From NCBI GenBank assembly GCA_900548535.1, contig URLG01000006.1, forward strand, positions 1 through 60,258: a stretch of 60,258 nucleotides of DNA. The letters run 5' to 3'. Shown here piece by piece: positions 7,627 to 16,605 of this stretch. A program made the position numbers and the translations under genes. Under the pieces are notes generated by a model that worked only from the letters and a program-made list of their open reading frames with translations, ran no database searches and was not told the origin of the DNA. Each line of letters starts with the position of its first letter. Position 1 is the first letter of the stretch. Source of the DNA: Candidatus Segatella intestinihominis. GTDB lineage: Bacteria; Bacteroidota; Bacteroidia; Bacteroidales; Bacteroidaceae.

Positions 7627-7655
7627 ATATAACCTATCAATATCTTGCTCCAGGC

Positions 7656-9245
7656 TTATGCCTGAGGAGCCTCTTCTGGAGCCTTGTCTGCTGCTTTCTT
7701 GGCAGCCTTGGCATTTTCCTTCTGTTTTTTCTCCGCAGCCTTGGCAGCCTTCTTGGCAGCCTTCGCCTCCTTCTCTGCCTGGCGCTCAGCAGCCGTCTTG
7801 TTGCTACCGAAGGTGATGTTCATGCCCAGAGCCACGCTGGCATTGCTGCTCAGCGGAATAAACTCCTTGCTGGTCTTGCCCAAGATATGGTCCATGCCTA
7901 CAAAGAAGTTGTAGCCCTTAGGATGGATATTGAGTATCCAACCGGCACTCGTGGTGAAGGTGTTGACCGCAAAGTTCACACCGCCATCCAACCAGCGCAG
8001 AGGTTTCCAGTTGGCGCTCACTCTGCCCTCTGTCCAGCTATACTTGCCATTGATGCGCGTGCTGCTCAAGGCACCAAAGGAGAGTTTGCGATACATAGGC
8101 AGGGTATATTCCGCACCCAGATTGAGTGTAGCGGCTAACATCGTGGTTCTGCCTCCCTGGTCGCCCTGGTCTTGCAGATTGATGAAGTCGGTAAACTGGT
8201 CGCCGTAGTAGTCCAGCTCATTGTCGATGGTATTGTCGCTCTTGCTGCCCACGGTCATGTCCGTGAATCCGCCGAAGACGAAAGCCTTGCCGCTATTGGC
8301 AGCCACCACATTGTTATTCCAAGAGATAAAACCAAGGTCGAGCAAGGCTGCGCTCACCTTCCAGTCGTCATTGATCTTGTATTCGCCACCCAGGTCGATG
8401 GCCATACCAAATCCGCCAAGTCCTGCGCCGTCTACATCCACATCATCCACATGCGTGTATCTGCCTGGTTTGCCGTCAGGTCCCACATAGTTAGGGTCGT
8501 TATACTTCGACTCCTTCGACTTATAATAAAATCCCTTCATGGACATCTGCGCCTTGCCCTTGCCCGAAACGAGCCACATCGGATGGCCCGTGGCATCCTC
8601 CTGAGTATTGGAGAGATCAGCCACCACATCGGTCATCTCCAGGTCGGCATTGGCAGCACCGAAGAGGAACTTGAGCTTGGCACCGAGGCGCAAGCGGTCA
8701 TTGATCTGGCGAGAATGACCCAGGGCGAGTTCCACGTATGAGCGAGCCTGCGCGCTGATGTCGCCGATGTGATAAGTCTGATTGCCCGTGTTCTTGGCAA
8801 ACTCGAAGAGCTCGTATGGCAACTTGACGCCCATCTGCGTGCGAGCCGAGAGCGAGATGGTGTTGTAGCCGCCCCAAGCCTTGAAACCTGCCGAGAGAAT
8901 CGTTACGTCCACATCACCTGATATGCGGTTGGTGGAATTGAATCCATCGAGCGCATCGCTGGCAGAGATATATGGATTGAGGAATGTGGTCATTCGCTTG
9001 CCGCCCGGGATAGGGTTCTTCATCACCACGTCTTGGTAGCCGAAGTTGCCTCTGAGGTTCACCTGCAGATTGCCGAGTCCTGGTATGGCGACATAGTTCA
9101 AGCTATCGCCAAAGGCAGGATTGAGCGTATGGCGATAATACATATCCTCCGTGAAATAAGCCGAATTGAGATTCTGCGCCATGGCAGCACCGCCCATCAT
9201 GAGCATCGCCGCCATCAAGAGATGTCTATATGTTGTTGTCTTCAT
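7656..9245 (-). CDS. DUF5723 family outer-membrane beta-barrel protein
   Basis: This 529-residue protein has a signal peptide ending near AAMAQ and a body that looks like a PorV/FadL-type barrel: an early LNPAFGD motif, alternating polar and hydrophobic strands, then many GxxF/Y strand ends such as LNLGAEYTLP and VSANWKPLRWLDGGVNF. It matches my recollection of DUF5723. The last 60 residues are an unusual Lys/Ala/Glu-rich, probably helical tail (KEAKAAKKAAKAAEKKQ), likely a peptidoglycan- or cytoskeleton-like contact or disordered extension. It sits downstream of the 595-residue lipoprotein gene (58-base gap, same strand), so the two probably form an operon. The cargo or role is unknown. Confidence 0.8.
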   Translation of the reverse strand: MKTTTYRHLLMAAMLMMGGAAMAQNLNSAYFTEDMYYRHTLNPAFGDSLNYVAIPGLGNLQVNLRGNFGYQDVVMKNPIPGGKRMTTFLNPYISASDALDGFNSTNRISGDVDVTILSAGFKAWGGYNTISLSARTQMGVKLPYELFEFAKNTGNQTYHIGDISAQARSYVELALGHSRQINDRLRLGAKLKFLFGAANADLEMTDVVADLSNTQEDATGHPMWLVSGKGKAQMSMKGFYYKSKESKYNDPNYVGPDGKPGRYTHVDDVDVDGAGLGGFGMAIDLGGEYKINDDWKVSAALLDLGFISWNNNVVAANSGKAFVFGGFTDMTVGSKSDNTIDNELDYYGDQFTDFINLQDQGDQGGRTTMLAATLNLGAEYTLPMYRKLSFGALSSTRINGKYSWTEGRVSANWKPLRWLDGGVNFAVNTFTTSAGWILNIHPKGYNFFVGMDHILGKTSKEFIPLSSNASVALGMNITFGSNKTAAERQAEKEAKAAKKAAKAAEKKQKENAKAAKKAADKAPEEAPQA

Positions 9246-9303
9246 TTTGTTTTCAATCTTTTTTTTGCGTTTTTACTTTTAATAGACTCATCCATGCCCC
9301 TCC

Positions 9304-11091
9304 TTAGTTGAGGTCGGCTATCACCTTGCCCACCAGTTTCACCTTGATGTCATTGAGTTTCAGCGTGTGGCGCTCGGCATTCAGCGTGATGCCCGTCACC
9401 TTCTGCCCCTCAGAGCTAGCCTTACCCTGCACCTTGATGCGGATGCCATCGAGCTTCTTCAGTGCATCGTCATTCAGCTGGGTAATCTTGATGCTGAGCG
9501 GCGATGTGGCTGGATTCACGCCATCCTGCGATGCGGCGATATTGCCCGTAACTGCCACCTCCAGTTCGCTGGCAGCTATCTCATTGCCCTGTGCATCGAT
9601 AGGCGTAGCCTCCAAATTGAGGAAGGCTGGCACGCCATTGCTCACCTGGGCGGTAAGCTCCAGGCTGCCTCCCTTGGCTAGCTGATAATCCTTGATGTCA
9701 TCGTTCCAGCCGTCGAAGGTATCATTGTATTCTATCACAGCATCCTCGGCAAAGGCGATAGGCGCATCGATGGAGTATGATGGCTGGATGCTATAGTCGC
9801 GCTTGCCCAGCTCGAACGAGCCTTCCTCGGCAGAGTTGGCATGGGCGTTGCACACAAAGCGGATACGGTCTGGAATCGTCTTCACGAGGTCTGAGAGATT
9901 AGGCACATCCACACACTGGGCTATGGTAGGAAGCATTAAGCCTTCGCCTCTGCGACAGATGTATATAATAGATGTGCCATCGCTATTCTCGGTGGAATTG
10001 ATCTTGAACTCAGGCACATCCACGGTGGCAATTGTCTTCCCATCTTTCTCGGCAATCAAGGTGCCGCTCACCAATCCTCCGATGCCCATATTGCTCTGCA
10101 CACGGAGTTCTATCACTGGATTGTAGAGATCTACCACCACATTGCCATCCTTCAGGAAGTCAGGCACTCCGGTGATTCTCACATCGCCCAGGTCACTGAG
10201 ATCGATGCTAGGATTGAACTTGCCTCTGGCACTATTGACTGTCATATCATCCATCTCTATCACATTGCCAATGCTCACAGTACCCGAGAGGGCGGAAGGC
10301 GAATAACTGCTCGTTTCCAAAGCCAGGTGGATATGACCTGTCACCTCTACCTTATCGCCAGAAATAGCCAGTTTGTCGGTGGCAGTGCTCTTGGTGAAAT
10401 CAAGCGCATCCACACTCACTTCCAAATTCAAATTAGATGCAGTGGACTTGTCAACGACGGTGAGCACATTGTCCTTGACGCTAACGCCCTCCTGGGCAGC
10501 CACAGAAATCTTCATATAGGCAGGGAAAGTGAGCTCTATCTTATCAATCTTATCGATCACATGATGAATATCGCGCAAGTTGATGCGTACAGCTATCTTG
10601 CCATCCACGCCTACTGAAGAAAGCGCCAATACCTCTTGAGGCTTATTTCCCGACATCTGAAAATCATAGACGTCGCCTTCGCCACGAAGCACGCCGCTGC
10701 CAGCTGTCAATGCTCGGCTAACTGCATTTCGGCGAGCTGCCGAAGACAAGGAAAGCACCAACTGATTCGTGCTAGTGGCATGATTCACATTGATGACGAT
10801 AGGCGCGATATAAGGATGAGCCGCAGCCACGTCATTGCCCGTTTGGCGGAGCACATAGTCGTGGGTCTCTTCATCCTCCACCACTACTCCGTCCTTTTCC
10901 AAGTCAAGCACATCCTTGAGCTTGATGTCAGCAGTGGAGCTAGCTGGCAGTTCCAGTCCGTCACCTCCGATGCCGATGGTGGCATCTATCTGATCAAAAT
11001 CATAGTCATTGTCGGTACATCCGGCTACGACTAGGCTTCCCGATGCCAAGAGCACCGATATGAGCCTCACTGTTAATACTCTTCTGTTCAT
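9304..11091 (-). CDS. Large conserved lipoprotein, unknown function
   Basis: This 595-residue protein carries a lipoprotein signal with LVVAGCTDNDYDFDQID, giving Cys25 as the lipidated residue and an acidic stretch after it. The rest consists of repeated beta-rich segments with LNLEVSVDAL-, VDVPEFKINST- and LELTAQVSNGVPAFLNLE-like strands, suggesting several Ig-like or beta-sandwich domains. I do not recognise a named family, but this lipoprotein plus DUF5723 barrel arrangement is familiar from Bacteroidales. It is transcribed first, from a good promoter at 11177-11208, and a 22-bp-period repeat array lies further upstream. Confidence 0.75.
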   Translation of the reverse strand: MNRRVLTVRLISVLLASGSLVVAGCTDNDYDFDQIDATIGIGGDGLELPASSTADIKLKDVLDLEKDGVVVEDEETHDYVLRQTGNDVAAAHPYIAPIVINVNHATSTNQLVLSLSSAARRNAVSRALTAGSGVLRGEGDVYDFQMSGNKPQEVLALSSVGVDGKIAVRINLRDIHHVIDKIDKIELTFPAYMKISVAAQEGVSVKDNVLTVVDKSTASNLNLEVSVDALDFTKSTATDKLAISGDKVEVTGHIHLALETSSYSPSALSGTVSIGNVIEMDDMTVNSARGKFNPSIDLSDLGDVRITGVPDFLKDGNVVVDLYNPVIELRVQSNMGIGGLVSGTLIAEKDGKTIATVDVPEFKINSTENSDGTSIIYICRRGEGLMLPTIAQCVDVPNLSDLVKTIPDRIRFVCNAHANSAEEGSFELGKRDYSIQPSYSIDAPIAFAEDAVIEYNDTFDGWNDDIKDYQLAKGGSLELTAQVSNGVPAFLNLEATPIDAQGNEIAASELEVAVTGNIAASQDGVNPATSPLSIKITQLNDDALKKLDGIRIKVQGKASSEGQKVTGITLNAERHTLKLNDIKVKLVGKVIADLN

Positions 11092-11176
11092 TTTGTTTTC
11101 AAATATAGGTTAAATGGTTACTTACTGTGTGCCCAAACAATGTAGTTCTTAGACACAAATGATTACTATCTGTCTG

Positions 11177-11208
11177 CAAATTTAAGAAAAAAGTAGCAAA
11201 CTGCCAAA
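11177..11208 (-). promoter_or_regulatory. Promoter of the lipoprotein-DUF5723 operon
   Basis: On the minus strand, TTTG (11208-11205), 20 bases, then TAAATTTG (11184-11177) is a full-consensus Bacteroidota promoter about 85 bases before the lipoprotein start. Confidence 0.65.
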
Positions 11209-11242
11209 GCTTTTGGCAAAAAATATAAAAAACATCATCAGA

Positions 11243-11330
11243 GCCATTCACAATTATCATGTATGGCATCATCAAATACTATGCATAGCATCATCAAATA
11301 CCATATATGGCATCAACGACAAGCATACTA
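11243..11330. repeat. Four-copy direct repeat with 22-bp period
   Basis: GCATCATCAAATAC begins at 11266 and 11288; a third unit starting GCATCAACGACAAG begins at 11310, and a weaker copy begins one period earlier at 11243. The array ends in a short AT-rich stretch and lies between the leftward lipoprotein promoter and the rightward gdhA promoter. The two-turn period suggests an operator array for a dimeric or tandem-binding regulator, though a decaying minisatellite is possible. Confidence 0.55.
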
Positions 11331-11442
11331 GGCATTCCTATATATAATAAGGTATACGAACACAAACCGCCCTTTTCACAGTCTTACGGAATGTTAAATA
11401 ATGACTTATTTCTACTTTTTCTGCATTTTTTCTGTCTTTTTG

Positions 11443-11473
11443 TTTGGTATTTCAAGTTTTTTCTTTACCTTTG
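11443..11473 (+). promoter_or_regulatory. gdhA promoter
   Basis: TTTG (11443-11446), 19 bases, then TACCTTTG (11466-11473) matches the Bacteroidota consensus and lies 50 bases before the gdhA ATG. Confidence 0.7.
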
Positions 11474-11523
11474 CAACCGTAAACAAGAAAACAACAATTT
11501 AAACACAATAAAAGATTAAGATT

Positions 11524-12858
11524 ATGAAAGCATCTGAAGTAATCGCGAATCTCCAAAGAAGATTCCCAAACGAGCCTGAGTACATCCAGGCAGTTAGTCA
11601 GGTTCTCGGTACTATCGAGGAAGAGTACAACAAGCACCCAGAGTTTGAGAAGGCAAACCTCATCGAGCGTCTTTGCATTCCAGACCGCGTCATCGAGTTC
11701 CGTGTATCTTGGGTAGACGACAAGGGTAACGTACAGACTAACATGGGTTACCGCATCCAGCACAACAACGTGATTGGCCCATACAAGGGAGGTCTTCGTT
11801 TCCACAAGTCAGTTAACTTGGGTATCTTGAAGTTCCTTGCCTTCGAGCAGACATTCAAGAACTCTCTTACTACTCTCCCAATGGGTGGTGCCAAGGGTGG
11901 TTCTGACTTCTCTCCACGCGGTAAGAGCAATGCCGAGGTTATGCGTTTCTGCCAGGCTTTCATGACTGAGCTTTATCGCCACATCGGTCCAGACGAGGAT
12001 GTTCCTGCTGGTGATATCGGTGTAGGTGGTCGTGAGGTAGGCTACTTGTTCGGTATGTACAAGAAGTTGACTCATCAGTTCCAGGGTATGTTGACAGGTA
12101 AGGGCCAGGAGTTCGGTGGTTCTCTCATCCGTCCTGAGGCTACAGGTTACGGTAACGTATACTTCCTCTGCAACATGCTTGCTACCAAGAACATCGACAT
12201 CAAGGGCAAGACAGTCTTGGTATCTGGTTCTGGTAACGTGGCTCAGTACACTATGGAGAAATTGATCCAGCTCGGCGCTAAGCCAGTGACATGTTCTGAC
12301 TCTAACGGTTACATCTACGATCCAGATGGTATCGACGCAGAGAAGCTCGCTTACATCATGGAGTTGAAGAATGTAGAGCGTGGTCGTATCAAGGAATATG
12401 CTGAGAAATATGGCGTGAAGTATGTAGAGGGTGCTAAGCCTTGGTTTGAGAAGGCAGACATCGCTCTCCCATCTGCTACTCAGAACGAGATCAACGAGGA
12501 GGCTGCCAAGGCATTGGTTGCTAACGGCGTAATCGCAGTGAGCGAGGGTGCTAACATGCCATCTACTCCAGAGGCTATCAAGGTATTCCAGGACGCTAAG
12601 ATCCTCTACTCTCCAGGTAAGGCTGCCAACGCTGGTGGTGTGGCTGTATCAGGTCTTGAGATGAGCCAGAACTCTGAGCGCTTGAAGTGGTCTCGTGAGG
12701 AAGTAGACGCTAAGCTCCACGACATCATGAACGATATCCACGCTAACTGCGTGAAGTATGGTACAGAGGCTGACGGCTATGTCAACTACGTGAAGGGTGC
12801 CAACGTTGCTGGCTTCTTGAAGGTAGCTAAGGCTATGATGGCTCAGGGCATTGTATAA
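11524..12858 (+). CDS. gdhA: Glutamate dehydrogenase, hexameric NADP-type
   Basis: Catalyses reductive amination of 2-oxoglutarate with ammonium to glutamate, the main ammonium-assimilation route in many gut Bacteroidota. The 444-residue length is typical of small hexameric enzymes. Visible family signatures include YKGGLRFH, LPMGGAKGGSDF with the catalytic-lysine region, DVPAGDIGVGGREVG, GSLIRPEATGYG and the nucleotide-binding VLVSGSGNVAQYTMEK, plus GKAANAGGVAVSGLEM near the end. Coenzyme preference is assumed from this form. Codon use is strongly biased to a few C/T-ending codons, consistent with high expression. It is a single-gene transcript with its own promoter and terminator. Confidence 0.97.
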   Translation: MKASEVIANLQRRFPNEPEYIQAVSQVLGTIEEEYNKHPEFEKANLIERLCIPDRVIEFRVSWVDDKGNVQTNMGYRIQHNNVIGPYKGGLRFHKSVNLGILKFLAFEQTFKNSLTTLPMGGAKGGSDFSPRGKSNAEVMRFCQAFMTELYRHIGPDEDVPAGDIGVGGREVGYLFGMYKKLTHQFQGMLTGKGQEFGGSLIRPEATGYGNVYFLCNMLATKNIDIKGKTVLVSGSGNVAQYTMEKLIQLGAKPVTCSDSNGYIYDPDGIDAEKLAYIMELKNVERGRIKEYAEKYGVKYVEGAKPWFEKADIALPSATQNEINEEAAKALVANGVIAVSEGANMPSTPEAIKVFQDAKILYSPGKAANAGGVAVSGLEMSQNSERLKWSREEVDAKLHDIMNDIHANCVKYGTEADGYVNYVKGANVAGFLKVAKAMMAQGIV

Positions 12859-12891
12859 GTCAAAAGATAACGTTATTGAACTCTAAATAAG

Positions 12892-12927
12892 AAGAGGCTG
12901 CATCTTGATTGATGCAGCCTCTTTTTT
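12892..12927 (+). terminator. gdhA terminator
   Basis: A 13-bp stem (12892-12904 with 12911-12923) with a six-base loop runs into a T-tract, 34 bases after the gdhA stop. Confidence 0.88.
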
Positions 12928-12952
12928 ATCTTCTTATCAGCAGCTCTTAATA

Positions 12953-13062
12953 CTGATATGAACGTAAGCTGATGCTGATATGAGCATAAACTTACGCTGA
13001 TATGAACGTAAGCCGACGCTGATATGAGCATAAACTTACGCTGATATGAACGTAATACTATA
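12953..13062. repeat. Five tandem copies of a 22-bp unit
   Basis: Copies begin at 12953, 12975, 12997, 13019 and 13041, exactly 22 bases apart, each starting CTGATATGA. Odd copies continue ACGTAAG and even copies GCATAAAC, so a 44-bp higher-order unit is also visible. CTTACG and CGTAAG in neighbouring units can pair as small hairpins. The array lies between the converging gdhA and DUF1232 genes. No spacer variation of the CRISPR kind exists. Confidence 0.85.
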
Positions 13063-13078
13063 CTCTTAGAAACAAGAG

Positions 13079-13495
13079 TTATACCGGAGTTTCCGAAGGA
13101 TTCTCCTTGAAGAGGTCGTCTGCATTAGGCAGCTCATCCTCATCAAACCACTTGCTCAACTTGGCATAAGCCTTCTGCTTGGCATCCTCCGAGACATCGC
13201 CCCACACCTTATGGAGCACATAGAGAAGCACAGCCAAGTCATCGCCCAATCCTGCGATAGGAATGGCATCCGGAATCACATCGAGCGGACTAATCAGATA
13301 GCCCAAGGCACCGATGATCATCGCCTTGTCCTTCAGCGCCACCTTGTCACTCTCCAATGTGTAATAGAGAATGAGCGCTGCATATACCATCTTGGCACCA
13401 GCACGCTTAGCCACGTGCGAAATCTTCTCGACAAATGCACTCTGAGTGAACTTGTCCTTGTACGACATAAAGTCGGGTAATTGAGGGATATTCAT
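13079..13495 (-). CDS. DUF1232 (YkvA-like) small membrane protein
   Basis: This 138-residue protein contains the DUF1232 core: VYAALILYYTLESDKVALKDKA followed by MIIGALGYLISPLDVIPD and IAGLGDDLAVLLYVLHKV (given here as separate motifs YYTLES, ALGYLISPLDVIPD and GLGDDLAVLLYVL). The hydrophobic centre fits a short membrane-associated hairpin. The C-terminus is acidic (DEDELPNADDLFKENP). The family has no established biochemical role; it is common across bacteria. It follows the small membrane protein gene at 13509 on the same strand with only 13 bases between them, so the two are probably co-transcribed. Confidence 0.88.
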   Translation of the reverse strand: MNIPQLPDFMSYKDKFTQSAFVEKISHVAKRAGAKMVYAALILYYTLESDKVALKDKAMIIGALGYLISPLDVIPDAIPIAGLGDDLAVLLYVLHKVWGDVSEDAKQKAYAKLSKWFDEDELPNADDLFKENPSETPV

Positions 13496-13508
13496 GTTAT
13501 GATTGTTT

Positions 13509-13946
13509 TTAAATTGTCTTGTTATAGAACAGCACTGCCTTGATGTAAGTCTCCATCTTGCTCTCCTTGTGCTTGCCCAGGCGATAGAGTATCACCATCT
13601 GGAGCAATGCCTTGACGAAACATGCCAAGAGCAAGCCGATAATGAGGGCGATGACCGTGGTGAGCATCTTGCCATTCTGATAGATAGGCGACTTGTCAGG
13701 GAAAGCTGACAGTATGAGCACGGGCAATACCGTGAGGAATCCACCCACTGTGAGCTGGCTGCGCTTGGAGCCGCCCATGTCGAGAATGGCCTGCTTATCA
13801 AACAAGTAGCCATCCAAGTCCTGGCGGTCGATGCCATAATTCTCCAGCTTAGGGAAATCTGGCTCATCGCCATACTTCTCTATCTTGCCTGTCACCTTAT
13901 GCTCAAAATCATCGAAATACTGCTTTTCTGGTTCTCTTATATTCAT
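13509..13946 (-). CDS. Hypothetical two-TM membrane protein
   Basis: This 145-residue protein has a charged cytosol-like N-terminal half (MNIREPEKQYFDDFEHKV..., rich in Asp, Glu and Lys), then two hydrophobic segments at about residues 66-82 (VGGFLTVLPVLILSAF) and 94-116 (VIALIIGLLLACFVKALLQM), and a short basic tail. I do not recognise a family. It is the upstream partner of the DUF1232 gene and probably shares its transcript. The very low similarity to anything named means only topology can be stated. Confidence 0.65.
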   Translation of the reverse strand: MNIREPEKQYFDDFEHKVTGKIEKYGDEPDFPKLENYGIDRQDLDGYLFDKQAILDMGGSKRSQLTVGGFLTVLPVLILSAFPDKSPIYQNGKMLTTVIALIIGLLLACFVKALLQMVILYRLGKHKESKMETYIKAVLFYNKTI

Positions 13947-14040
13947 TGCTATATTGTTAGTTTGTTTTGTTACTTCTTATTGATACACTCATTTTCTCCA
14001 CCTTATTATATATACATATCCATCGGATAGAGAAAAAAAA

Positions 14041-14508
14041 GAAAGCAGTGCCCCTATAAGCCGAGTTCTGTACCTGTTCCACAACAAAAAATGTCAGTAA
14101 TTTGCAGGAAAATGAACAGGTGTCTGTCATTTATCTAGTCCCAGAGTCACCCCTGGGCTCAAGCACTCTACCCTCCACAGTTAACTGACCATACCAAAAA
14201 TGCTGACGAGGTATAGCCAATCTCGGACGAGCCGCCCTCAATCTGTGGTATACATGAGCTTACAGCTCCCAGATGGCACAGCCTGACGATCGCCCGCCAG
14301 CTGGTGGTCTCTTACACCACCTTCTCACCCTTACCCGACACTACCCCCGCATGGATACGGGATAAGTTTCGGGCGGTTATTTTCTTCTACCGACACCTAC
14401 TGTCACCAATAGCTTCTAGTTTCGGAAGTGGGATGCCCTATGCTGCCCGGACTTTCCTCTCGCGTCGTCGGGACTTGACGCCAGCGACAGACCGGAGCAC
14501 TGCTTTCG
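14041..14508 (-). ncRNA. rnpB: RNase P RNA, bacterial type A
   Basis: On the minus strand this starts with GAAAGCAGTGC and ends with GCACTGCTTTC, which pair as helix P1. Near the 5' end is the highly conserved GAGGAAAGTCCGGGC (P4/J strand) and near the 3' end ACAGAACTCGGCTTA, the partner half of the catalytic core. The length of about 470 nt is longer than the 377-nt E. coli RNA because of extra peripheral helices. It processes the 5' ends of tRNA precursors together with RnpA. Confidence 0.95.
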
Positions 14509-14513
14509 AAATA

Positions 14514-14544
14514 CAAAAGTACAAAAAAGATGGCAGATAAACAA
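14514..14544 (-). promoter_or_regulatory. rnpB promoter
   Basis: On the minus strand, TTG (14544-14542), 20 bases, then TACTTTTG (14521-14514) lies directly before the rnpB 5' end, the expected placement for an RNA gene. Confidence 0.7.
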
Positions 14545-14951
14545 GCTTTTCCCGAAGTTTTTAAGCTCTTTTCGCTTTTCCCTCCCTCTCATTCTGTCAT
14601 ATCCGTAGCTATTTCGCTCAAAAACACATAAGAAAAGGCACATTTCGTTTAGCTTCGTTTGCATTTCTCTCATTTTTAGTTTTATATCCACAACTATGAA
14701 AAGTCCTCAAAGTATATAACAATTGTGAAAATAGGAACATTCAAGCTTAATAGCCGTTAAAGTGTTAAATTCAAATGTTAAAACGGAATAATTTTATACC
14801 CAAACATGAACGTATCTCGAAAAATGCATCTATATTTGCAGTCGAAAACTGACGGCTCAGTCATCCCAAGAAGCCCAGTGCAGATTGGCACGCTTTTGGC
14901 TGTCGGAAACAAAGAAAAGAAAAGAAAACAACAATAAAAAGATCAATAGAC
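14545..14951. other. Gene-free interval upstream of the HtrA gene
   Basis: About 400 AT-rich bases with no credible ORF. The only clear signal is TATATTTG at 14831-14838, a rightward -7 box about 115 bases before the protease start; no matching -33 TTTG is present at the usual distance, so the promoter may need an activator or an alternative sigma factor. Confidence 0.45.
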
Positions 14952-16421
14952 ATGAAAAAGGTAACTAATTATGTAATTGCAGCACTATGCGTCAGTTCTC
15001 TCGCATTCTCTGCAGGTGCTTTTATGAAAGTTAACGCAGCGCCAGCCGTAACAGCTGCCGCTGCCGGACAACCAGTAGATTTGACCTATGCAGCCGAGAA
15101 GGCTCTGCCTGCCGTAGTGCATATCAAATATGTACAGAACTCCAAGGTGAAGACCGTAGATGTACAGGACGATCCATTCGGAGGCTTCTTCGACCCATTC
15201 GGATTCTTCGGCAATCCTGGTCAGGGCAATGGCGGCACACGCAAGCAGCAAGTGCAGACTCCTAAGAAGGAAGCCACTGGTTCGGGCGTCATCATCAGCA
15301 GCGATGGCTATATCGTAACCAACAATCACGTAGTGGAAGGAGCCGACGAGTTGACCGTCACGCTGAACGACAACCGTGAGTTCTCCGCCCGCATCATCGG
15401 TACAGATAAGACCACCGACCTCGCCCTCATCAAGATCAATGGCAAGGATCTCCCTACCCTTCCTATCGCTGACAGCGACAAGATCAAGGTGGGAGAATGG
15501 GTCATCGCAGTGGGCAACCCATTCGGCCTGAACAATACCGTAACAGCAGGTATCATCTCTGCCAAGGCTCGCTCACTCGGTGCCAACGGCGTGGAGAGCT
15601 TCATCCAGACTGATGCTGCCATCAACGCAGGTAACTCTGGTGGTGCACTGGTCAACACCCAGGGCGAATTGGTAGGTATCAACGCCATGCTCTATTCTCA
15701 GACCGGTTCATTCTCTGGCTATGGTTTCGCCATCCCTACCTCTATTATGAATAAGGTAGTGGCAGACTTGAAGCAGTATGGCAGCGTACAGCGCGTGATG
15801 CTGAGCATCCAGGGTAGCGATGTGCTCAACTACATCAACGCCCAGAAGGACAACGGCAAGGACGTAGACCTCGGCACCAACGAGGGTGTATACATCGCCA
15901 AGGTTGATGAAGATGGCAATGGTGCAGAAGCCGGACTGAAGGAAGGCGACGTCATCACCAAGGTAGACGGCAAGAAGGTGAGCAAGATGGCTGAGCTCCA
16001 GGAGCAGCTCAACGGCAAGCGCCCAGGCGACAAGATGACCATCACTTACTTGCGCAACAAGAAGAGCTACAGCAAGACCATCACACTGAAGAACGCCCAG
16101 GGCACAACAACCGTCATCAAGAGTGCCGACCTCGACGTACTGGGTGGCAGCTTCCGTCCTATCACCGACGCACAGAAGAAGCAGCTCAATATCAACTATG
16201 GTGTAGAGGTAATGAAGGTGAACAGCGGTGCCTTGAAGGATGCCGGCGTATCTCGCGGATTCATCATCCAGCGCATCAACGACAACAATATCAACACACT
16301 CGATGATTTGCAGAAGGCAGTGAAGACAGCCTCTACCAGCAAGGACCCAGTGCTCTACATCCAGGGTGTATGGCCTACAGGCAAGAAGGCATACTTCGCC
16401 GTGCCATTGCAGAAAGACTAA
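14952..16421 (+). CDS. Periplasmic serine protease of the Do/HtrA (Deg) family
   Basis: This 489-residue protein has an N-terminal signal sequence (hydrophobic to about residue 30), a trypsin-like domain and two PDZ domains (about 270-370 and 390-485). The catalytic triad is visible as His126 (NNHVVEGA), Asp156 (TTDLALIKI) and Ser229 (NAGNSGGAL). A Gly/Phe-rich insertion DPFGGFFDPFGFFG, typical of the LA loop, precedes the protease core. The enzyme degrades or holds misfolded envelope proteins, usually under heat or envelope stress. It stands alone between rnpB and rpoD with its own terminator. Confidence 0.94.
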   Translation: MKKVTNYVIAALCVSSLAFSAGAFMKVNAAPAVTAAAAGQPVDLTYAAEKALPAVVHIKYVQNSKVKTVDVQDDPFGGFFDPFGFFGNPGQGNGGTRKQQVQTPKKEATGSGVIISSDGYIVTNNHVVEGADELTVTLNDNREFSARIIGTDKTTDLALIKINGKDLPTLPIADSDKIKVGEWVIAVGNPFGLNNTVTAGIISAKARSLGANGVESFIQTDAAINAGNSGGALVNTQGELVGINAMLYSQTGSFSGYGFAIPTSIMNKVVADLKQYGSVQRVMLSIQGSDVLNYINAQKDNGKDVDLGTNEGVYIAKVDEDGNGAEAGLKEGDVITKVDGKKVSKMAELQEQLNGKRPGDKMTITYLRNKKSYSKTITLKNAQGTTTVIKSADLDVLGGSFRPITDAQKKQLNINYGVEVMKVNSGALKDAGVSRGFIIQRINDNNINTLDDLQKAVKTASTSKDPVLYIQGVWPTGKKAYFAVPLQKD

Positions 16422-16511
16422 TGACTTCCACTAGCTGCCCCAAGGCAGCCAGCTAGGCATCGACAAGCAAAATAGGAGCAAAATATCACAAAAAGTCTCC
16501 TAAAATACAAT

Positions 16512-16550
16512 AAAATAGTAGGTATTTGGAAAAATATCTACTATTTTTTT
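16512..16550 (+). terminator. Terminator after the HtrA gene
   Basis: AAAATAGTAG (from 16512) pairs with CTACTATTTT (to 16547) and leads into an unbroken run of T. It overlaps the -33 region of the following rpoD promoter. Confidence 0.75.
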
Positions 16551-16579
16551 TGCTATTCGAACAAAAAAGTGTATATTTG
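16549..16579 (+). promoter_or_regulatory. rpoD promoter
   Basis: TTTG (16549-16552), 19 bases, then TATATTTG (16572-16579) lies 26 bases before the rpoD ATG. Confidence 0.65.
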
Positions 16580-16605
16580 CAGCTGCTTTAAAATTTGATG
16601 CCAGC

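Noticed and set aside
12953..13062. Five 22-bp repeats as a CRISPR array
   Set aside because: Repeats are contiguous without unique spacers, and no cas genes are near.
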